A stretch of 64,000 nt of DNA from an uncultured Alsobacter sp. GTDB lineage: Bacteria; Pseudomonadota; Alphaproteobacteria; Rhizobiales; Beijerinckiaceae. Position numbers and translations under genes: made by a program. Shown here piece after piece: positions 1 through 9,072 of this stretch (the first letter of the stretch is position 1; each line of letters opens with the position of its first letter). The stretch lies in NCBI RefSeq assembly GCF_945952055.1, contig NZ_CAMFHB010000001.1:124001-188000 (forward strand), in the 5' to 3' direction. The notes under the pieces are model-generated. The model searched no databases. It worked only from the letters and a program-made list of their open reading frames with translations, and was not told the DNA's origin.

Positions 1-399
1 GCCGAGGCGGACGCGGCGTTCCGGTTCATGGCCGACCCGATCGCGCTGGGCGGCTGGTCGTTGGGCTGCATGCGGACGCGACCCGACGGCGACGACGGGC
101 TGCATACGGGCGAATCGCTCTTCGACGGCGGCCGGGGCTGGTTCCGCATCCAGGCCGATCCCGAGCGCCTGACCGTCGACTACGGCTTGGGCACGCCGCA
201 GGCCCTCGCATGGCGCATCGCGGCCCAGGTCGTTCGCCCTGAGCGCTGCGCCCTGCCGGCCGGCACCTGCTACGTGTCCCTGATCGCCTGGCGCCCGGCC
301 GGCATGGCCGACGAGCGCTGGCGACGCTTGTGTTCCGCCCACGAGACGGAAATCCTGCTCATCAAGGCCCAGATCGAGTCCGGATACCGGCCGGACTGA
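1..399 (+). CDS. Partial SRPBCC/START-like domain protein (5' end outside window)
   Basis: The frame is open from base 1 to the stop at 397-399, giving 132 residues, so the true start probably lies upstream; ATG 28 is an internal candidate. The opening ([17 protein letters not shown]) resembles the first strand and helix of polyketide cyclase/START-like folds, where an FxFlaDP-type motif precedes a Trp. No catalytic residue can be assigned. It lies 29 bases before the aminotransferase on the same strand and may be cotranscribed with it. The family call rests on a short motif only, so treat function as unknown. Confidence 0.55.
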   Translation, partial: AEADAAFRFMADPIALGGWSLGCMRTRPDGDDGLHTGESLFDGGRGWFRIQADPERLTVDYGLGTPQALAWRIAAQVVRPERCALPAGTCYVSLIAWRPAGMADERWRRLCSAHETEILLIKAQIESGYRPD

Positions 400-428
400 G
401 CGCAAGCCTCCAACATTCGGATCCCGCC

Positions 429-1697
429 ATGACGGCCCATGCCACCACTGCCCCCTTCCCCGTCGACGCGATCCGCACGCGCTTCCCGGCGCTCGAGCAG
501 GCGGGATCCTTCGTGTTCTTCGACAATGCGGCCGGCGCCCAGGTGCCGCGCACCGTTCTCGACGCGGTCGTCCACCACCTCGTCGACCACAACGTCCAGC
601 GCGGCGGGCGCTACGACAAGAGCCGCCTCGTCGATGCCGGCGTCGCCGAGGCCCGTGCCTCGGTGGCGCTGCTGCTCAACGCCGACTCGCCGGACGAGGT
701 GTGCTTCGGCCTGAACGCGACCTCGTTCATCCGCCTGGTGAGCCTGGGGATCGGCCAGGGCATCCAGGCCGGCGGCGAGCGCGACGAGATCGTCGTCACC
801 GACCTCGACCACGACGCCAACGTCGCCACCTGGACGGCGCTCCAGCCGATGGGCGCCAAGATCCGCGTCTGGCACATGCGGGAGGACGGCACCCTGAACC
901 CGGCCGACCTCGCCCCGCTGCTCGGTCCGCGCACGCGGCTCGTGGCCTGCACCGCGGTGTCGCACGCCCTGGGCAGCCTGGTCGACCTTCCGGCCGTGTC
1001 GAAGCTCGCCCATGACGCGGGCGCCGAACTCTTCGTCGATGCCGTGCACTACACCCCGCACGCGGTGGCCGACGTGAAGGCGTGGGGCTGCGACTATCTC
1101 GTCGCCTCGGGCTACAAGGCGTTCGCGCCGCACATGGGATTCCTGTGGGGGCGCTTCGACGCGCTGCGGCGCCTGCCGACGTTCCGCGAGGATTTCATTC
1201 CCGACCGGCCGCCCTACAAGGTCGAGGCGGGGACCTTCGTCTACGAGAACGTGGCCGGCATGAACGCCGCCATTGCCTATGTCGAGGGCCTCGGCCGCGA
1301 GATCGGCGGCTCCAACGGCGCCGACCGCCGGGCCGACCTCGTCGCCGGCTTTGCGGCCATCCGCCGCCACGAGACGGACCTCGCGCGGCAGATGCTCGAG
1401 GTGCTGCGCGACGCGGGGGCGACCGTCTACGGCATCGCCGACCCGGCGCGGGTCTCCGAGCGCGTTCCCACCATCTGCTTCAACCTGCCGGGCGCCGAGC
1501 CGGCCGCGTTCGCGGAGGCGATGAACGCCGAGGGTTTCGGCATCCGCGACGGCCACATGTATGCGCCGCGGCTCATGGGGCGCCTCGGGCTGGCCATGGA
1601 CTATGGCTGCCTGCGCGTCTCGCTCGTCCACTACAACACGGCCGACGAGATCCGGCGGTTCGCCGAGGCCATCCCCCGGGCACTCGCCCGGCTGTGA
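429..1697 (+). CDS. Cysteine desulfurase-like class V aminotransferase
   Basis: A 422-residue PLP enzyme of the NifS/SufS-like fold. The ATG at 429 is preferred over frames open further upstream because the conserved core (IRTRFPAL, then [11 protein letters not shown] at 30-40) begins about 12 residues later. The PLP lysine is K230 in SGYKAF, preceded by the cofactor-binding D204 and H207 in FVDAVHY. The mobile cysteine loop of true SufS/IscS desulfurases is not evident, so it more likely belongs to the desulfurase-like subfamily with unproven substrate. It is not next to sufBCD; sufE lies about 11 kb away. Desulfurase activity is possible but not shown. Confidence 0.82.
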   Translation: MTAHATTAPFPVDAIRTRFPALEQAGSFVFFDNAAGAQVPRTVLDAVVHHLVDHNVQRGGRYDKSRLVDAGVAEARASVALLLNADSPDEVCFGLNATSFIRLVSLGIGQGIQAGGERDEIVVTDLDHDANVATWTALQPMGAKIRVWHMREDGTLNPADLAPLLGPRTRLVACTAVSHALGSLVDLPAVSKLAHDAGAELFVDAVHYTPHAVADVKAWGCDYLVASGYKAFAPHMGFLWGRFDALRRLPTFREDFIPDRPPYKVEAGTFVYENVAGMNAAIAYVEGLGREIGGSNGADRRADLVAGFAAIRRHETDLARQMLEVLRDAGATVYGIADPARVSERVPTICFNLPGAEPAAFAEAMNAEGFGIRDGHMYAPRLMGRLGLAMDYGCLRVSLVHYNTADEIRRFAEAIPRALARL

Positions 1698-1771
1698 GCC
1701 GGCCGGGGCCCGCGCGCGACCGTTAACCAGCTACAACCGCTCCTGCGCGCAGACTCTCGCGCCGGGGCGCG

Positions 1772-4054
1772 TTGGTTGATAATCTGTTAAGCGTCAAATT
1801 ACGCCCACAACGGTCCAAGCCTTTGGAATTCCGCGGGAAACTTTCCCTTTGGCAGCGGTTCGTCCGCGCCTTCGAGCGCTTTGATTCGTGGACCGCCTCC
1901 TCGATCAACGAGGGCGGCCGCAATCTCTCGTCGGCATGGGACCGCTATTCGGCCGTCATGGACCGCTTCCACGTGACGGGCGGGTGGCGCGTGGCCACGG
2001 ACCTGGCCTGCGAGGGGCTGACGCTGTCGGTGGGTGGGCTCCTGCTCATGCTCACGCTCGCCATCCCCGCGTTTCGCGAGGTCGGCGGCGACGACTGGCT
2101 GAAGAAGCAGGACCTCGCCGTCGTGTTCCTCGACCGCTACGGCAACGAGGTCGGACGGCGCGGCATCCGGCACGACGACTCGATCGCGCTGGAGGAATTC
2201 CCGGACCACTTCGTGAAGGCCGTGCTGGCCACGGAGGACCGGCGCTTCTACGAGCATTTCGGCATCGACGTCATCGGCACGAGCCGCGCCCTAATGGCGA
2301 ACGCGCGGGCCTCGGGCGTCGTCCAGGGTGGCTCATCGATCACGCAGCAGCTCGCCAAGAACCTCTTCCTGTCGAACCAGCGCTCGATCGAGCGCAAGAT
2401 CAAGGAAGCCTTCCTGGCGCTGTGGCTGGAGTTCCATCTCAGCAAGCGCGAGATCCTCAAGCTGTATCTCGACCGCGCCTACATGGGCGGCGGCTCGTTC
2501 GGCGCCACGGCAGCGGCGGAGTTCTATTTCGGCAAGTCCATCAAGGACGTCTCCCTGGCGGAGGGCGCGATGCTGGCGGGCCTGTTCAAGGCACCCACCA
2601 AGTACGCGCCGCACCACAATCTTCCCGCCGCGCGGGCGCGCGCCGCCGACGTTCTCTCGAACCTCGTCGATGCCGGATACATGACCGAGGGGCAGGTCTA
2701 CGCCGCGCGGCGCAACCCGGCCACGCCGGTGGACCGCAAACAGGAGATCAGCCCGGACTACTACCTCGACTGGGCGTTCAACGAGGTGAAGCGGCTCGCC
2801 GACGACGGCAAGCTGGGCAGCGATCGCGTGCTGACGGTGCGCACGGCGCTCGACACCAGCATGCAGAAGCAGTCGGAGAACGCGCTGGAGACCATCCTGA
2901 GGCAGCAGGGCGACGCCTATGACGCGTCGCAGGCGGCCACGGTCGTGATGGAGCCGGACGGGGCCGTGCGCGCCATGGTGGGTGGCCGCGACTACGGCGC
3001 GAGCCAGTTCAACCGCGCCACCGATGCGCTGCGCCAGCCGGGCTCCTCGTTCAAGCCGTTCGTCTACACGGCGGCGCTGATGACCGGGAAGTTCTCCCCC
3101 GCGACCATCGTTACGGATCGCCCCGTGTGCGTGGGCAACTGGTGCCCCAACAACTACGGGCGCTCCTATGCCGGCTCCATGCCGCTGGCTGTCGCCCTGG
3201 CCAAGTCGATCAACACGATCCCGGTGCAGCTCGCCACCGCCATCGGCGACGGCAACAACAAGGCCGGGCGCGCCAAGATCGTCGACACCTGCCGGGTCAT
3301 GGGCCTGACCACGCCGCTCACCGACACCGTCTCGCTGCCGATCGGCGCCGCCGAAGTGACGGTGCTGGAGATGACCGCCTCCTATGCCGTGTTCGCCAAT
3401 GGCGGCAAGAAGGCCGATCCCTACGCCGCGACCGAGGTTCGCAACTCGCACGGCGACCTGATCTACCGGCGCGACCGCGACGCCCTGCCCCCCAAGCAGC
3501 TGTTCCCGCCCAACATCATCGCCGACATGAACACGATGCTCGTGAAGGTCGTCGAGGAGGGCACGGGCAAGCGCGCCCTCCTGCCCGGTGTGAAGGTGGG
3601 CGGGAAGACCGGCACCACGAACGCCTATCGCGACGCGTGGTTCATCGGCTTCACCGGCAATCTCGTGGCCGGCGTCTGGTTCGGCAACGACGACTACTCG
3701 TCGACGAACAAGATGACCGGCGGTTCGCTGCCGGCCCAGGCCTGGCACGACATGATGCTCCCGGCTCACCAGAGCGTCGAGCTGAGGCCCATGCCCGGCA
3801 TCGCCCCGGCCGCCCCGGCCGCGGTGGCGGCGGCGGGGTCGGGCAAGGGCTTCGAGGTGCTCTCCGCGCCGCAGCGGCCCGCCGTCCTCAACAAGCGCTC
3901 GCTCGATGCGCTGGGCGGCATCGAGCAGGTGATGCGCGACCTCGGCGGGCGGCGCGAGCTGCGCGGCGGAGGGTCCGTGTCCATCGAAACGGGTCGGGCC
4001 GTGGCGGACAACGGCCCGGTGCGCGCGATCGGCGGACGGATCGGGGTCCCGTGA
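1772..4054 (+). CDS. Bifunctional penicillin-binding protein 1A (transglycosylase/transpeptidase)
   Basis: A 760-residue class A PBP that polymerises lipid II and cross-links peptidoglycan in the periplasm. After a cytoplasmic tail of about 75 residues and one membrane segment (near 85-110) comes the GT51 domain, with catalytic E155 in ATEDRRFYEHFG and the GGSSITQQLAKN motif. The transpeptidase domain shows S425-S-F-K428, S479-I-N and K612-T-G. The C-terminus carries an Ala/Pro linker and a short basic tail. The start is a TTG; the frame has a stop at 1724 and no ATG before the membrane segment, so the start is uncertain. The next gene overlaps its stop. Confidence 0.93.
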   Translation: MVDNLLSVKLRPQRSKPLEFRGKLSLWQRFVRAFERFDSWTASSINEGGRNLSSAWDRYSAVMDRFHVTGGWRVATDLACEGLTLSVGGLLLMLTLAIPAFREVGGDDWLKKQDLAVVFLDRYGNEVGRRGIRHDDSIALEEFPDHFVKAVLATEDRRFYEHFGIDVIGTSRALMANARASGVVQGGSSITQQLAKNLFLSNQRSIERKIKEAFLALWLEFHLSKREILKLYLDRAYMGGGSFGATAAAEFYFGKSIKDVSLAEGAMLAGLFKAPTKYAPHHNLPAARARAADVLSNLVDAGYMTEGQVYAARRNPATPVDRKQEISPDYYLDWAFNEVKRLADDGKLGSDRVLTVRTALDTSMQKQSENALETILRQQGDAYDASQAATVVMEPDGAVRAMVGGRDYGASQFNRATDALRQPGSSFKPFVYTAALMTGKFSPATIVTDRPVCVGNWCPNNYGRSYAGSMPLAVALAKSINTIPVQLATAIGDGNNKAGRAKIVDTCRVMGLTTPLTDTVSLPIGAAEVTVLEMTASYAVFANGGKKADPYAATEVRNSHGDLIYRRDRDALPPKQLFPPNIIADMNTMLVKVVEEGTGKRALLPGVKVGGKTGTTNAYRDAWFIGFTGNLVAGVWFGNDDYSSTNKMTGGSLPAQAWHDMMLPAHQSVELRPMPGIAPAAPAAVAAAGSGKGFEVLSAPQRPAVLNKRSLDALGGIEQVMRDLGGRRELRGGGSVSIETGRAVADNGPVRAIGGRIGVP

Positions 4055-4713
4055 CGGACGCGACCATGACGACGCGCCGCCTTCGCGCGCAGGAGACCCG
4101 GCAGGCCGAGCCCGGCCGCGCGGCGCGCCGCTGGCGGCTGGGAGCGCTGCTGGCGACGGTCGCCATCCTGGCGATCGGTGCCGGCGTGGGGCTCGCCGGA
4201 ACATGGGTCGCGGTCGAGCGCGGGGCAGGCTTCGGCGCGGTCCGCGTCGGACCCTGGACGGCCTTTCCACGCAACGGCTCCCTCGAGGCGGACCCGTATT
4301 CGCGGGCCATCGTGGCGAAATCCGGCGGGTTGCCGCTCGGCCTGGGCGAGGGCCTGTCCTTCACGGCGAGCCGCGACAGCGAAGGCCGCCCGCTGATCGG
4401 AAGCTGCACCTACCGCGTGGTCGGGCGCGTTCCGCAGACGCGGTTCTGGACGCTGACACTGGAGACGCCCGGAGGGGCGCTCGTCCCCAATCCGGCCCGT
4501 CGCTACGGGTTCACCTCGGCGGAGATCGTGCGCGACGGGCGCGGCGTGTTCACCGTCACGGTCGCCCCGGACGTGCAGCCCGGCAACTGGCTGCCGGTGC
4601 GCGAGGGACGCTTCGAACTGGTGATGCGCCTCTACGACACCCCCCTGTCGGGCACCTCGACCGTGATCGATCCGGGTCGCATGCCGCAGATCCTGCAGGA
4701 TCGCTGCCGATGA
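4051..4713 (+). CDS. DUF1214 domain protein, membrane-anchored
   Basis: A 220-residue protein starting at a GTG that overlaps the PBP stop by four bases (GTGA), suggesting translational coupling. A basic N-terminus is followed by one hydrophobic segment (about 30-52), then a domain with the usual DUF1214 pattern: aromatic FWTLTLETPGG, a GFTSAEIVRD stretch and a PGNWLPV motif near the C-terminus. Hyphomicrobiales commonly carry it as a separate chain next to a DUF1254 partner, as here. Biochemical role is unknown. The operon with the PBP suggests an envelope-linked role, which is inference only. Confidence 0.8.
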   Translation: MTDATMTTRRLRAQETRQAEPGRAARRWRLGALLATVAILAIGAGVGLAGTWVAVERGAGFGAVRVGPWTAFPRNGSLEADPYSRAIVAKSGGLPLGLGEGLSFTASRDSEGRPLIGSCTYRVVGRVPQTRFWTLTLETPGGALVPNPARRYGFTSAEIVRDGRGVFTVTVAPDVQPGNWLPVREGRFELVMRLYDTPLSGTSTVIDPGRMPQILQDRCR

Positions 4714-5270
4714 ACCCGCTCGCGCGCATCGCCTTCGTCGCGACGGCCGGGCTGATGCTGGCCGGCATCGTCCACCTGGGCTCGGTCCTGGCGATCCCGC
4801 GGCTGACGAAGCCCAACGCGGACGACCGGCTGGCTCCCCTGGTGCCGCTCCACACGATGACGCTGATGCCGCGCGCCGAACCCGGCAGCGCCGGCCTGCC
4901 CTTCGCCGATCCCGCGGCGGCCATCGCGGTGTGCCGCTTCGACCTTTCGGCGCGCCCCGTCCGTGTCGAGGCGACGCCGGGCGGCGCCTTCATGTCCTTC
5001 GCGTTCTACACGCCGACGGGTGGCGTTTTCTACGCGCTCACCGACCGCAGCGCGACGCGTGGCAAGCTCGAGGTCGTGCTGGTGACCCAGGCGCAGCTCG
5101 AGGAGCTGCAGGCCAACGATCCCGAGGACGAGCCGGTGAGCGAGCTGCGCCTCGTCGCCCCGGGGCGAACCGGCTTCGTGACGGTGCGCACGCTGGCCAT
5201 GGAACCGGGGCTCCTGGAGGACGCGGAGGCGCGCCTGCGCACCGCCCGGTGCGGCGACGCCGGCGGCTGA
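4710..5270 (+). CDS. DUF1254 domain protein, membrane-anchored
   Basis: A 186-residue protein whose ATG overlaps the DUF1214 stop (ATGA). It has a single N-terminal hydrophobic segment (residues 6-28) that anchors it in the inner membrane, then a compact domain with the phrase MSFAFYTPTGGVFYALTDR typical of the short alphaproteobacterial DUF1254 proteins. DUF1254 and DUF1214 are fused in many bacteria but split into overlapping genes here. Function is unknown. It is the last gene of a three-gene unit with the PBP; the next gene is convergent and starts six bases after the stop. Confidence 0.78.
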   Translation: MNPLARIAFVATAGLMLAGIVHLGSVLAIPRLTKPNADDRLAPLVPLHTMTLMPRAEPGSAGLPFADPAAAIAVCRFDLSARPVRVEATPGGAFMSFAFYTPTGGVFYALTDRSATRGKLEVVLVTQAQLEELQANDPEDEPVSELRLVAPGRTGFVTVRTLAMEPGLLEDAEARLRTARCGDAGG

Positions 5271-5275
5271 GCCCG

Positions 5276-6256
5276 CTACTCTCCCCGGATGTTCGCCTTC
5301 TTCACGAGCTCGGCCCAGCGCGGGATCTGAGAGGCGATGTGGGCCTTGAAGGCCTCGGGCGAGGTCGTCCAGACGTCGGCGCCCTCGAGCGCGAGGCGGT
5401 CGACGACCGTCTTGTCGTTCATCGCCTTGCCGATCTCCACGTTCAGCCGGTCGACGATCGGCGCCGGGGTCCCGGCGGGAGCGACGATGCCGTACCACTG
5501 CGAGGCCTCGAAGCCCGGCAGCGCTGCCTCGGCGATGGTCGGAAGGTCCGGGGCCGCGGCCAGGCGCTGAAGCCCCGACACGCCGAGAGCCCGGAGTTTG
5601 CCCGCCTGAGCCTGCGGCAGGACCACCGGGGCGCCCGTCATGATCGTCTCGACCCGGCCGCCGATCACGTCCGTCACCGCGGGAGCGGTGCCCCGATAGG
5701 GGACGTGTACGAGGTCGAGCCCCGCCGCCACCGCGAACGCCGCCATGGCGATGTGGGCGGCGCTCCCGTTGCCGCCGGAGGCGTAGTTCAACTTGCCCGG
5801 GTTGGCCTTGATGTGGGCGATCAGCTCGGTCACGGACCGGGCCGGCACGTCCGGATTGGCGACCAGCACATTGTGGACGCGGGCGATCATGCTCACATGT
5901 GCGAAGCTCGCGAGCGGGTCGTAGCCGAGCTTGGGGTAGATCGACGGGTTCACGGCGAGCGTGCCGATGTGGCCCATCAGCAGGGTGTAGCCGTCGGGCG
6001 CGGCCTTGGCGACCGCATCGGCCCCGATCGATCCGCCCGCGCCGGGCCGGCTCTCCACCACGACCGACTGTCCGAGGGCAGCCTGCAGCTTCTGGCCGAT
6101 CAACCGGGCCAGGATGTCCGTGGAGCCGCCGGGCGTGAAGGGCACGACCAGGGTGATGTTGCGCTGCGGCCATTGCTGCGCGAAGGCGGGCCGCCCGACG
6201 GCCGCCGCCGCGACCGATCCCGCCGCCCACCTCACCACGGTCCTGCGATTGATCAT
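5276..6256 (-). CDS. Tripartite tricarboxylate transporter (Bug/TctC) substrate-binding protein
   Basis: A 326-residue periplasmic receptor. The start at 6256 is chosen because a GGGAGGG ribosome site lies just upstream and it gives a clean signal (MINRRTVVRW, alanine-rich core, cleavage after AFAQ). The mature part begins WPQRNITLVVPFTPGGSTDILAR, the hallmark of Bug receptors, whose PGG loop grips a carboxylate. These proteins bind organic acids such as carboxylates, nicotinate or amino acids and normally work with TctAB permeases. No tctA or tctB gene is nearby, so this is an orphan receptor; ligand unknown. Confidence 0.9.
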   Translation of the reverse strand: MINRRTVVRWAAGSVAAAAVGRPAFAQQWPQRNITLVVPFTPGGSTDILARLIGQKLQAALGQSVVVESRPGAGGSIGADAVAKAAPDGYTLLMGHIGTLAVNPSIYPKLGYDPLASFAHVSMIARVHNVLVANPDVPARSVTELIAHIKANPGKLNYASGGNGSAAHIAMAAFAVAAGLDLVHVPYRGTAPAVTDVIGGRVETIMTGAPVVLPQAQAGKLRALGVSGLQRLAAAPDLPTIAEAALPGFEASQWYGIVAPAGTPAPIVDRLNVEIGKAMNDKTVVDRLALEGADVWTTSPEAFKAHIASQIPRWAELVKKANIRGE

Positions 6257-6372
6257 GCGCCGTCCCTCCCTGTGTTTTGCGGTCATGCTGTCGCACGGCC
6301 GTTTCATGCACAAGTTGGAACTTTGCTCGGTTTCGTGAAGCAGATTCATCGCCGCCGCGGACGGCGTTCCGG

Positions 6373-7173
6373 CTATTTCGGCGGCTTCTCGACCTCGGTC
6401 TTCGGCATGAACCGGACGTCCGGGCCCGACGGGATCGCCCGGACCCGCCCGGGCGAGGTGCAGCGCTCCAGACCGGCCCTGTCGGCGTCATAGGCCGTCA
6501 GGACGCGCTCCACCTTCACGGCGTCGCGGTCGGGGCTTTCGACGACCAGGTGCTCGAGCGAGTAGCGATAGGCGTCCAGGCGCTGGCGGCTGTTCTCGAA
6601 CACGTTGCGCACCAGCGTCTGGTTCTCGTCGACGCGCGCTTCGGCCTGGCTGCGGACATAGGGGTCCGGATCGTCGAGCCGGTCGAGCGCCCGGGTCCGC
6701 ACGCGGTCCATCTCCTGGACGCGGCAGGCCACCGCGACGAACCCACCCAGCAGGAGCCGGTCGTTCTCGATGTCCTCGCGCAGGCGCGCATAGCGCGAGC
6801 GCTGCGACCTGTCGGACCAGTTCTTGAGTGCCTCGTGGTAGGACACGGCACTCTGCCCGGCCCAGCTGACGGGGATGATGCGCTTGTTGGCGAGGTCACC
6901 GGCCTGGAATTCGAACCCCCAGCGTTCGCGCGTCGGCGTGATGAACTGCCAGGCGCGGTTGCGGAGTTCCTTCTCGTCGTCCGTCATCATGGACCACGAT
7001 ACGGGTTCCTCGCGGAGCATGGCCGAGGCCTTGCCCAGGAGCGGTCCCGCCGTGTCGTTCCACAGGCCGGGCTTCACGCGGCCGAAGTCACCCTTCTCGG
7101 CGCAGCCGCCCACGACCAGCGCCAGCGATGCGGCGAGGAGAACCGACAGGCCCGGTGCGGCACGCACTCCCAC
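6373..7173 (-). CDS. Putative lipoprotein of unknown function
   Basis: Starting at GTG 7173 (a second GTG lies at 7167) the 266-residue product opens with a basic tip, a hydrophobic core (LSVLLAASLALVV) and a lipobox-like VGGC at about residues 21-24, so it is probably lipid-anchored. The rest is charged and helix-rich with many Arg, Glu and Asp residues and no recognised enzyme motif. Frames open further upstream encode Arg/Pro-rich shadow sequence and were rejected. It is transcribed away from the small conserved protein at 7185-7388, which lies just upstream on the same strand. Confidence 0.7.
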   Translation of the reverse strand: MGVRAAPGLSVLLAASLALVVGGCAEKGDFGRVKPGLWNDTAGPLLGKASAMLREEPVSWSMMTDDEKELRNRAWQFITPTRERWGFEFQAGDLANKRIIPVSWAGQSAVSYHEALKNWSDRSQRSRYARLREDIENDRLLLGGFVAVACRVQEMDRVRTRALDRLDDPDPYVRSQAEARVDENQTLVRNVFENSRQRLDAYRYSLEHLVVESPDRDAVKVERVLTAYDADRAGLERCTSPGRVRAIPSGPDVRFMPKTEVEKPPK

Positions 7174-7184
7174 GGCGCGGCGGC

Positions 7185-7388
7185 TCAACCGTGCCGGGAC
7201 GTGCCGCGCCGCCGCCCGTGCGCACGCTTGCGCGGGCTCGAGGGCTCGTCGCCGCCGGCATCGGCCTCGGCACTGCGCTCGTAGCGGACGCCCGTGAACA
7301 GCAGAATTGCGCCCATCGGCTCGTCCCGGTCGACGACAGGTCGGGGACGGCGGCGGGTCGGACTGGCGAAAGCGATGACGGCACCCAT
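7185..7388 (-). CDS. Small conserved alphaproteobacterial protein (LLFTGVRYER type)
   Basis: A 67-residue basic protein. The start at 7388 has a GGAGAT ribosome site; an in-frame ATG at 7433 would add 15 unrelated residues. The centre reads ILLFTGVRYER, a phrase that recurs in small proteins of unknown function in Hyphomicrobiales, and the tail is rich in Arg, Lys and Gly. It ends 12 bases before the lipoprotein start, so the two may share a transcript. No function can be assigned. The antisense frames here are not credible. Confidence 0.6.
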   Translation of the reverse strand: MGAVIAFASPTRRRPRPVVDRDEPMGAILLFTGVRYERSAEADAGGDEPSSPRKRAHGRRRGTSRHG

Positions 7389-7557
7389 CTGACGATCTCC
7401 GGGCCAGCGATGCGGCAGGGTCCAACTGGCCACGTCATGGTTAACGAACCCTTAAGCGACCTCGGAAACGGGGGCCTGAGCCCATGGTCTTAACGTTGCA
7501 GTAACCATACCCGCGCGAGCATCAAGGAATCGCACCGCCACCCAAGGCACTCCCGCC

Positions 7558-8673
7558 ATGCAGCCGATCACGTCTCCCGAGCTTCAGGGTCTCGTCGCCA
7601 TCGCTCGCGAGCAGGGCCTCGACATGAAGCCCATCCTGCTGCGGGTCCTGACGGACCTCTACGTGGCGGCCGATCACCACACCCCCGACGAAGTGGTGCA
7701 GTTCCAGGACATCGCGGGCACGCTGGCGGGACAGGTGGACCGCGATGCCGCCCTGATCGCGGCATGCAAGCTCGCCAACTATGCCGGAACGCCCGTCGCC
7801 GTCGGCGAGGCCTTCGTGGCGCGCGGCGACGATGCGGCCCGGATCATCCTGGCCGACGCCGGCTGGCTGCCGAGGACCATCGTCCTGGCGCAGGCGGCAA
7901 CCGGCGACCGCATCCTGGCGGCGGCCGTGGCCGCCCGCATGGACGTCGATCCGCCGCTGGCCCGCCTGCTGCTGGCCCGGCGCGATCCGCTGATCGACAC
8001 CACCCTCGCCGCCAACACCGCAATCACCCTCGCCGATGACGTGAAGCAGGACCTGCTGTCGCGCGCCTGTGACGAAGACACCGTCGCCGCCGCCCTCCTG
8101 TCCCGCTCCGATCTCAGCGGCGGCGACCGGGCGGTCCTGTTCCTGCGGGCCGACAAGACCGGTCGCCGTGCGATCATCGACGAGATGGAGACGGTCGCGC
8201 TGACCAGCGGGCGCTCGCGCCAGACCCGGGCCGCCCCGCCCGAGATCGCGACGGGCCTGGAGACGGCGGCGATTTCGGGCGACGAGTCGGCTTTCGTGTC
8301 GCTGCTGGCGCTCGGCCTGGGCAGTCACCCGTCCAAGGTGCGCCGGCTCGTGGAGGATCGTACGGGCGAGGCGCTCGCCATCGCCCTCGTCGCGCTCGGC
8401 ATCTCGGACGAGGTGCTGACGCGGATCTTCATGTTCCGCGATCCGCTGATCGGTCATTCGACGCAGAAGCTTTTCGGCCTGATCGACCTGTCGCGGCGCG
8501 TGTCGTGGGCCGCCGCCCACCTGATCACGACGGCGCTTCTCGGGCTGACGCCGCGCGATGCCCGTCCGGCGAGCCAGCCGGCGTCTGCCGCGGGATCGTC
8601 GCCGGCCCGCCGGACCGCCGATCCGGCCGCGCAGCCGCAGCAGCCCGCCGCCGCGCAGCGCAAGAAGGCCTGA
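7558..8673 (+). CDS. DUF2336 domain-containing protein
   Basis: A 371-residue soluble protein built from short alpha-helical repeats rich in Ala, Leu, Asp and Arg, matching the HEAT-like organisation of DUF2336 proteins, which are almost confined to alphaproteobacteria. The repeats run to about residue 330 and are followed by a low-complexity tail of Pro, Ala, Gln and Lys. DUF2336 genes often lie near cell-envelope or signalling genes, but no activity is established. The stop codon lies in a hairpin shared with the convergent DUF1491 gene. Confidence 0.82.
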   Translation: MQPITSPELQGLVAIAREQGLDMKPILLRVLTDLYVAADHHTPDEVVQFQDIAGTLAGQVDRDAALIAACKLANYAGTPVAVGEAFVARGDDAARIILADAGWLPRTIVLAQAATGDRILAAAVAARMDVDPPLARLLLARRDPLIDTTLAANTAITLADDVKQDLLSRACDEDTVAAALLSRSDLSGGDRAVLFLRADKTGRRAIIDEMETVALTSGRSRQTRAAPPEIATGLETAAISGDESAFVSLLALGLGSHPSKVRRLVEDRTGEALAIALVALGISDEVLTRIFMFRDPLIGHSTQKLFGLIDLSRRVSWAAAHLITTALLGLTPRDARPASQPASAAGSSPARRTADPAAQPQQPAAAQRKKA

Positions 8674-8691
8674 CGGCGGACGCGCGTCAGG
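8669..8691. terminator. Hairpin between convergent genes
   Basis: CCTGACG (8669-8675) pairs with CGTCAGG (8685-8691) around a nine-base loop. Both convergent stop codons lie inside it (TGA 8671-8673 on plus, complement of 8687-8689 on minus). There is no T-run on either side, so it is a possible bidirectional stem rather than a classic intrinsic terminator. Confidence 0.4.
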
Positions 8692-9034
8692 CGCCGGCGA
8701 GGTCCAGGCGGGGCTCGCCGCTGCGGTCTTCCACCTCCACGATCCAGCAATCGGGATCGAAGCGGATTTCCCGCGTGAGCCGTTCTTCGGCGGCCGCGGG
8801 ATCGATCGTCGGCGCCTCGTGCATCCGCACGAAGCGTCGCTCGAGGTCGCCGTCGTCGCCGAAGGCCGTCTGCGGGGCAGGACCGTAGAGCGCGCAGCTG
8901 CCGTCCAACCGGTCGATCTTCACGAACACGGCGCCGGCTTCCGCGGCCCCGCGCCGTCGCAGCATGGCCGGCACGTTCTCGACCCCGCACCGCCGGATGT
9001 AGGCCGAGACGAAGATGTCGCTGCGCAGGCGCAT
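8687..9034 (-). CDS. DUF1491 family protein
   Basis: A 115-residue soluble protein. The opening MRLRSDIFVSAYIRRC, then RRGAAEAGAVFVKIDRL and a C-terminal EIRFDPDCWIVEVEDR stretch, is the standard pattern of DUF1491, a small family found in Hyphomicrobiales and relatives. Length is typical and the ATG start leaves no upstream extension with this pattern. Its role is unknown. It lies downstream of the peptidoglycan-binding protein gene on the same strand, with a 38-base gap, and may be the last gene of the sensor-kinase transcription unit. Confidence 0.85.
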   Translation of the reverse strand: MRLRSDIFVSAYIRRCGVENVPAMLRRRGAAEAGAVFVKIDRLDGSCALYGPAPQTAFGDDGDLERRFVRMHEAPTIDPAAAEERLTREIRFDPDCWIVEVEDRSGEPRLDLAGA

Positions 9035-9072
9035 CGCTGCTTCTCCGGCGTCGCCGATCGGCGCCGCGGGGC

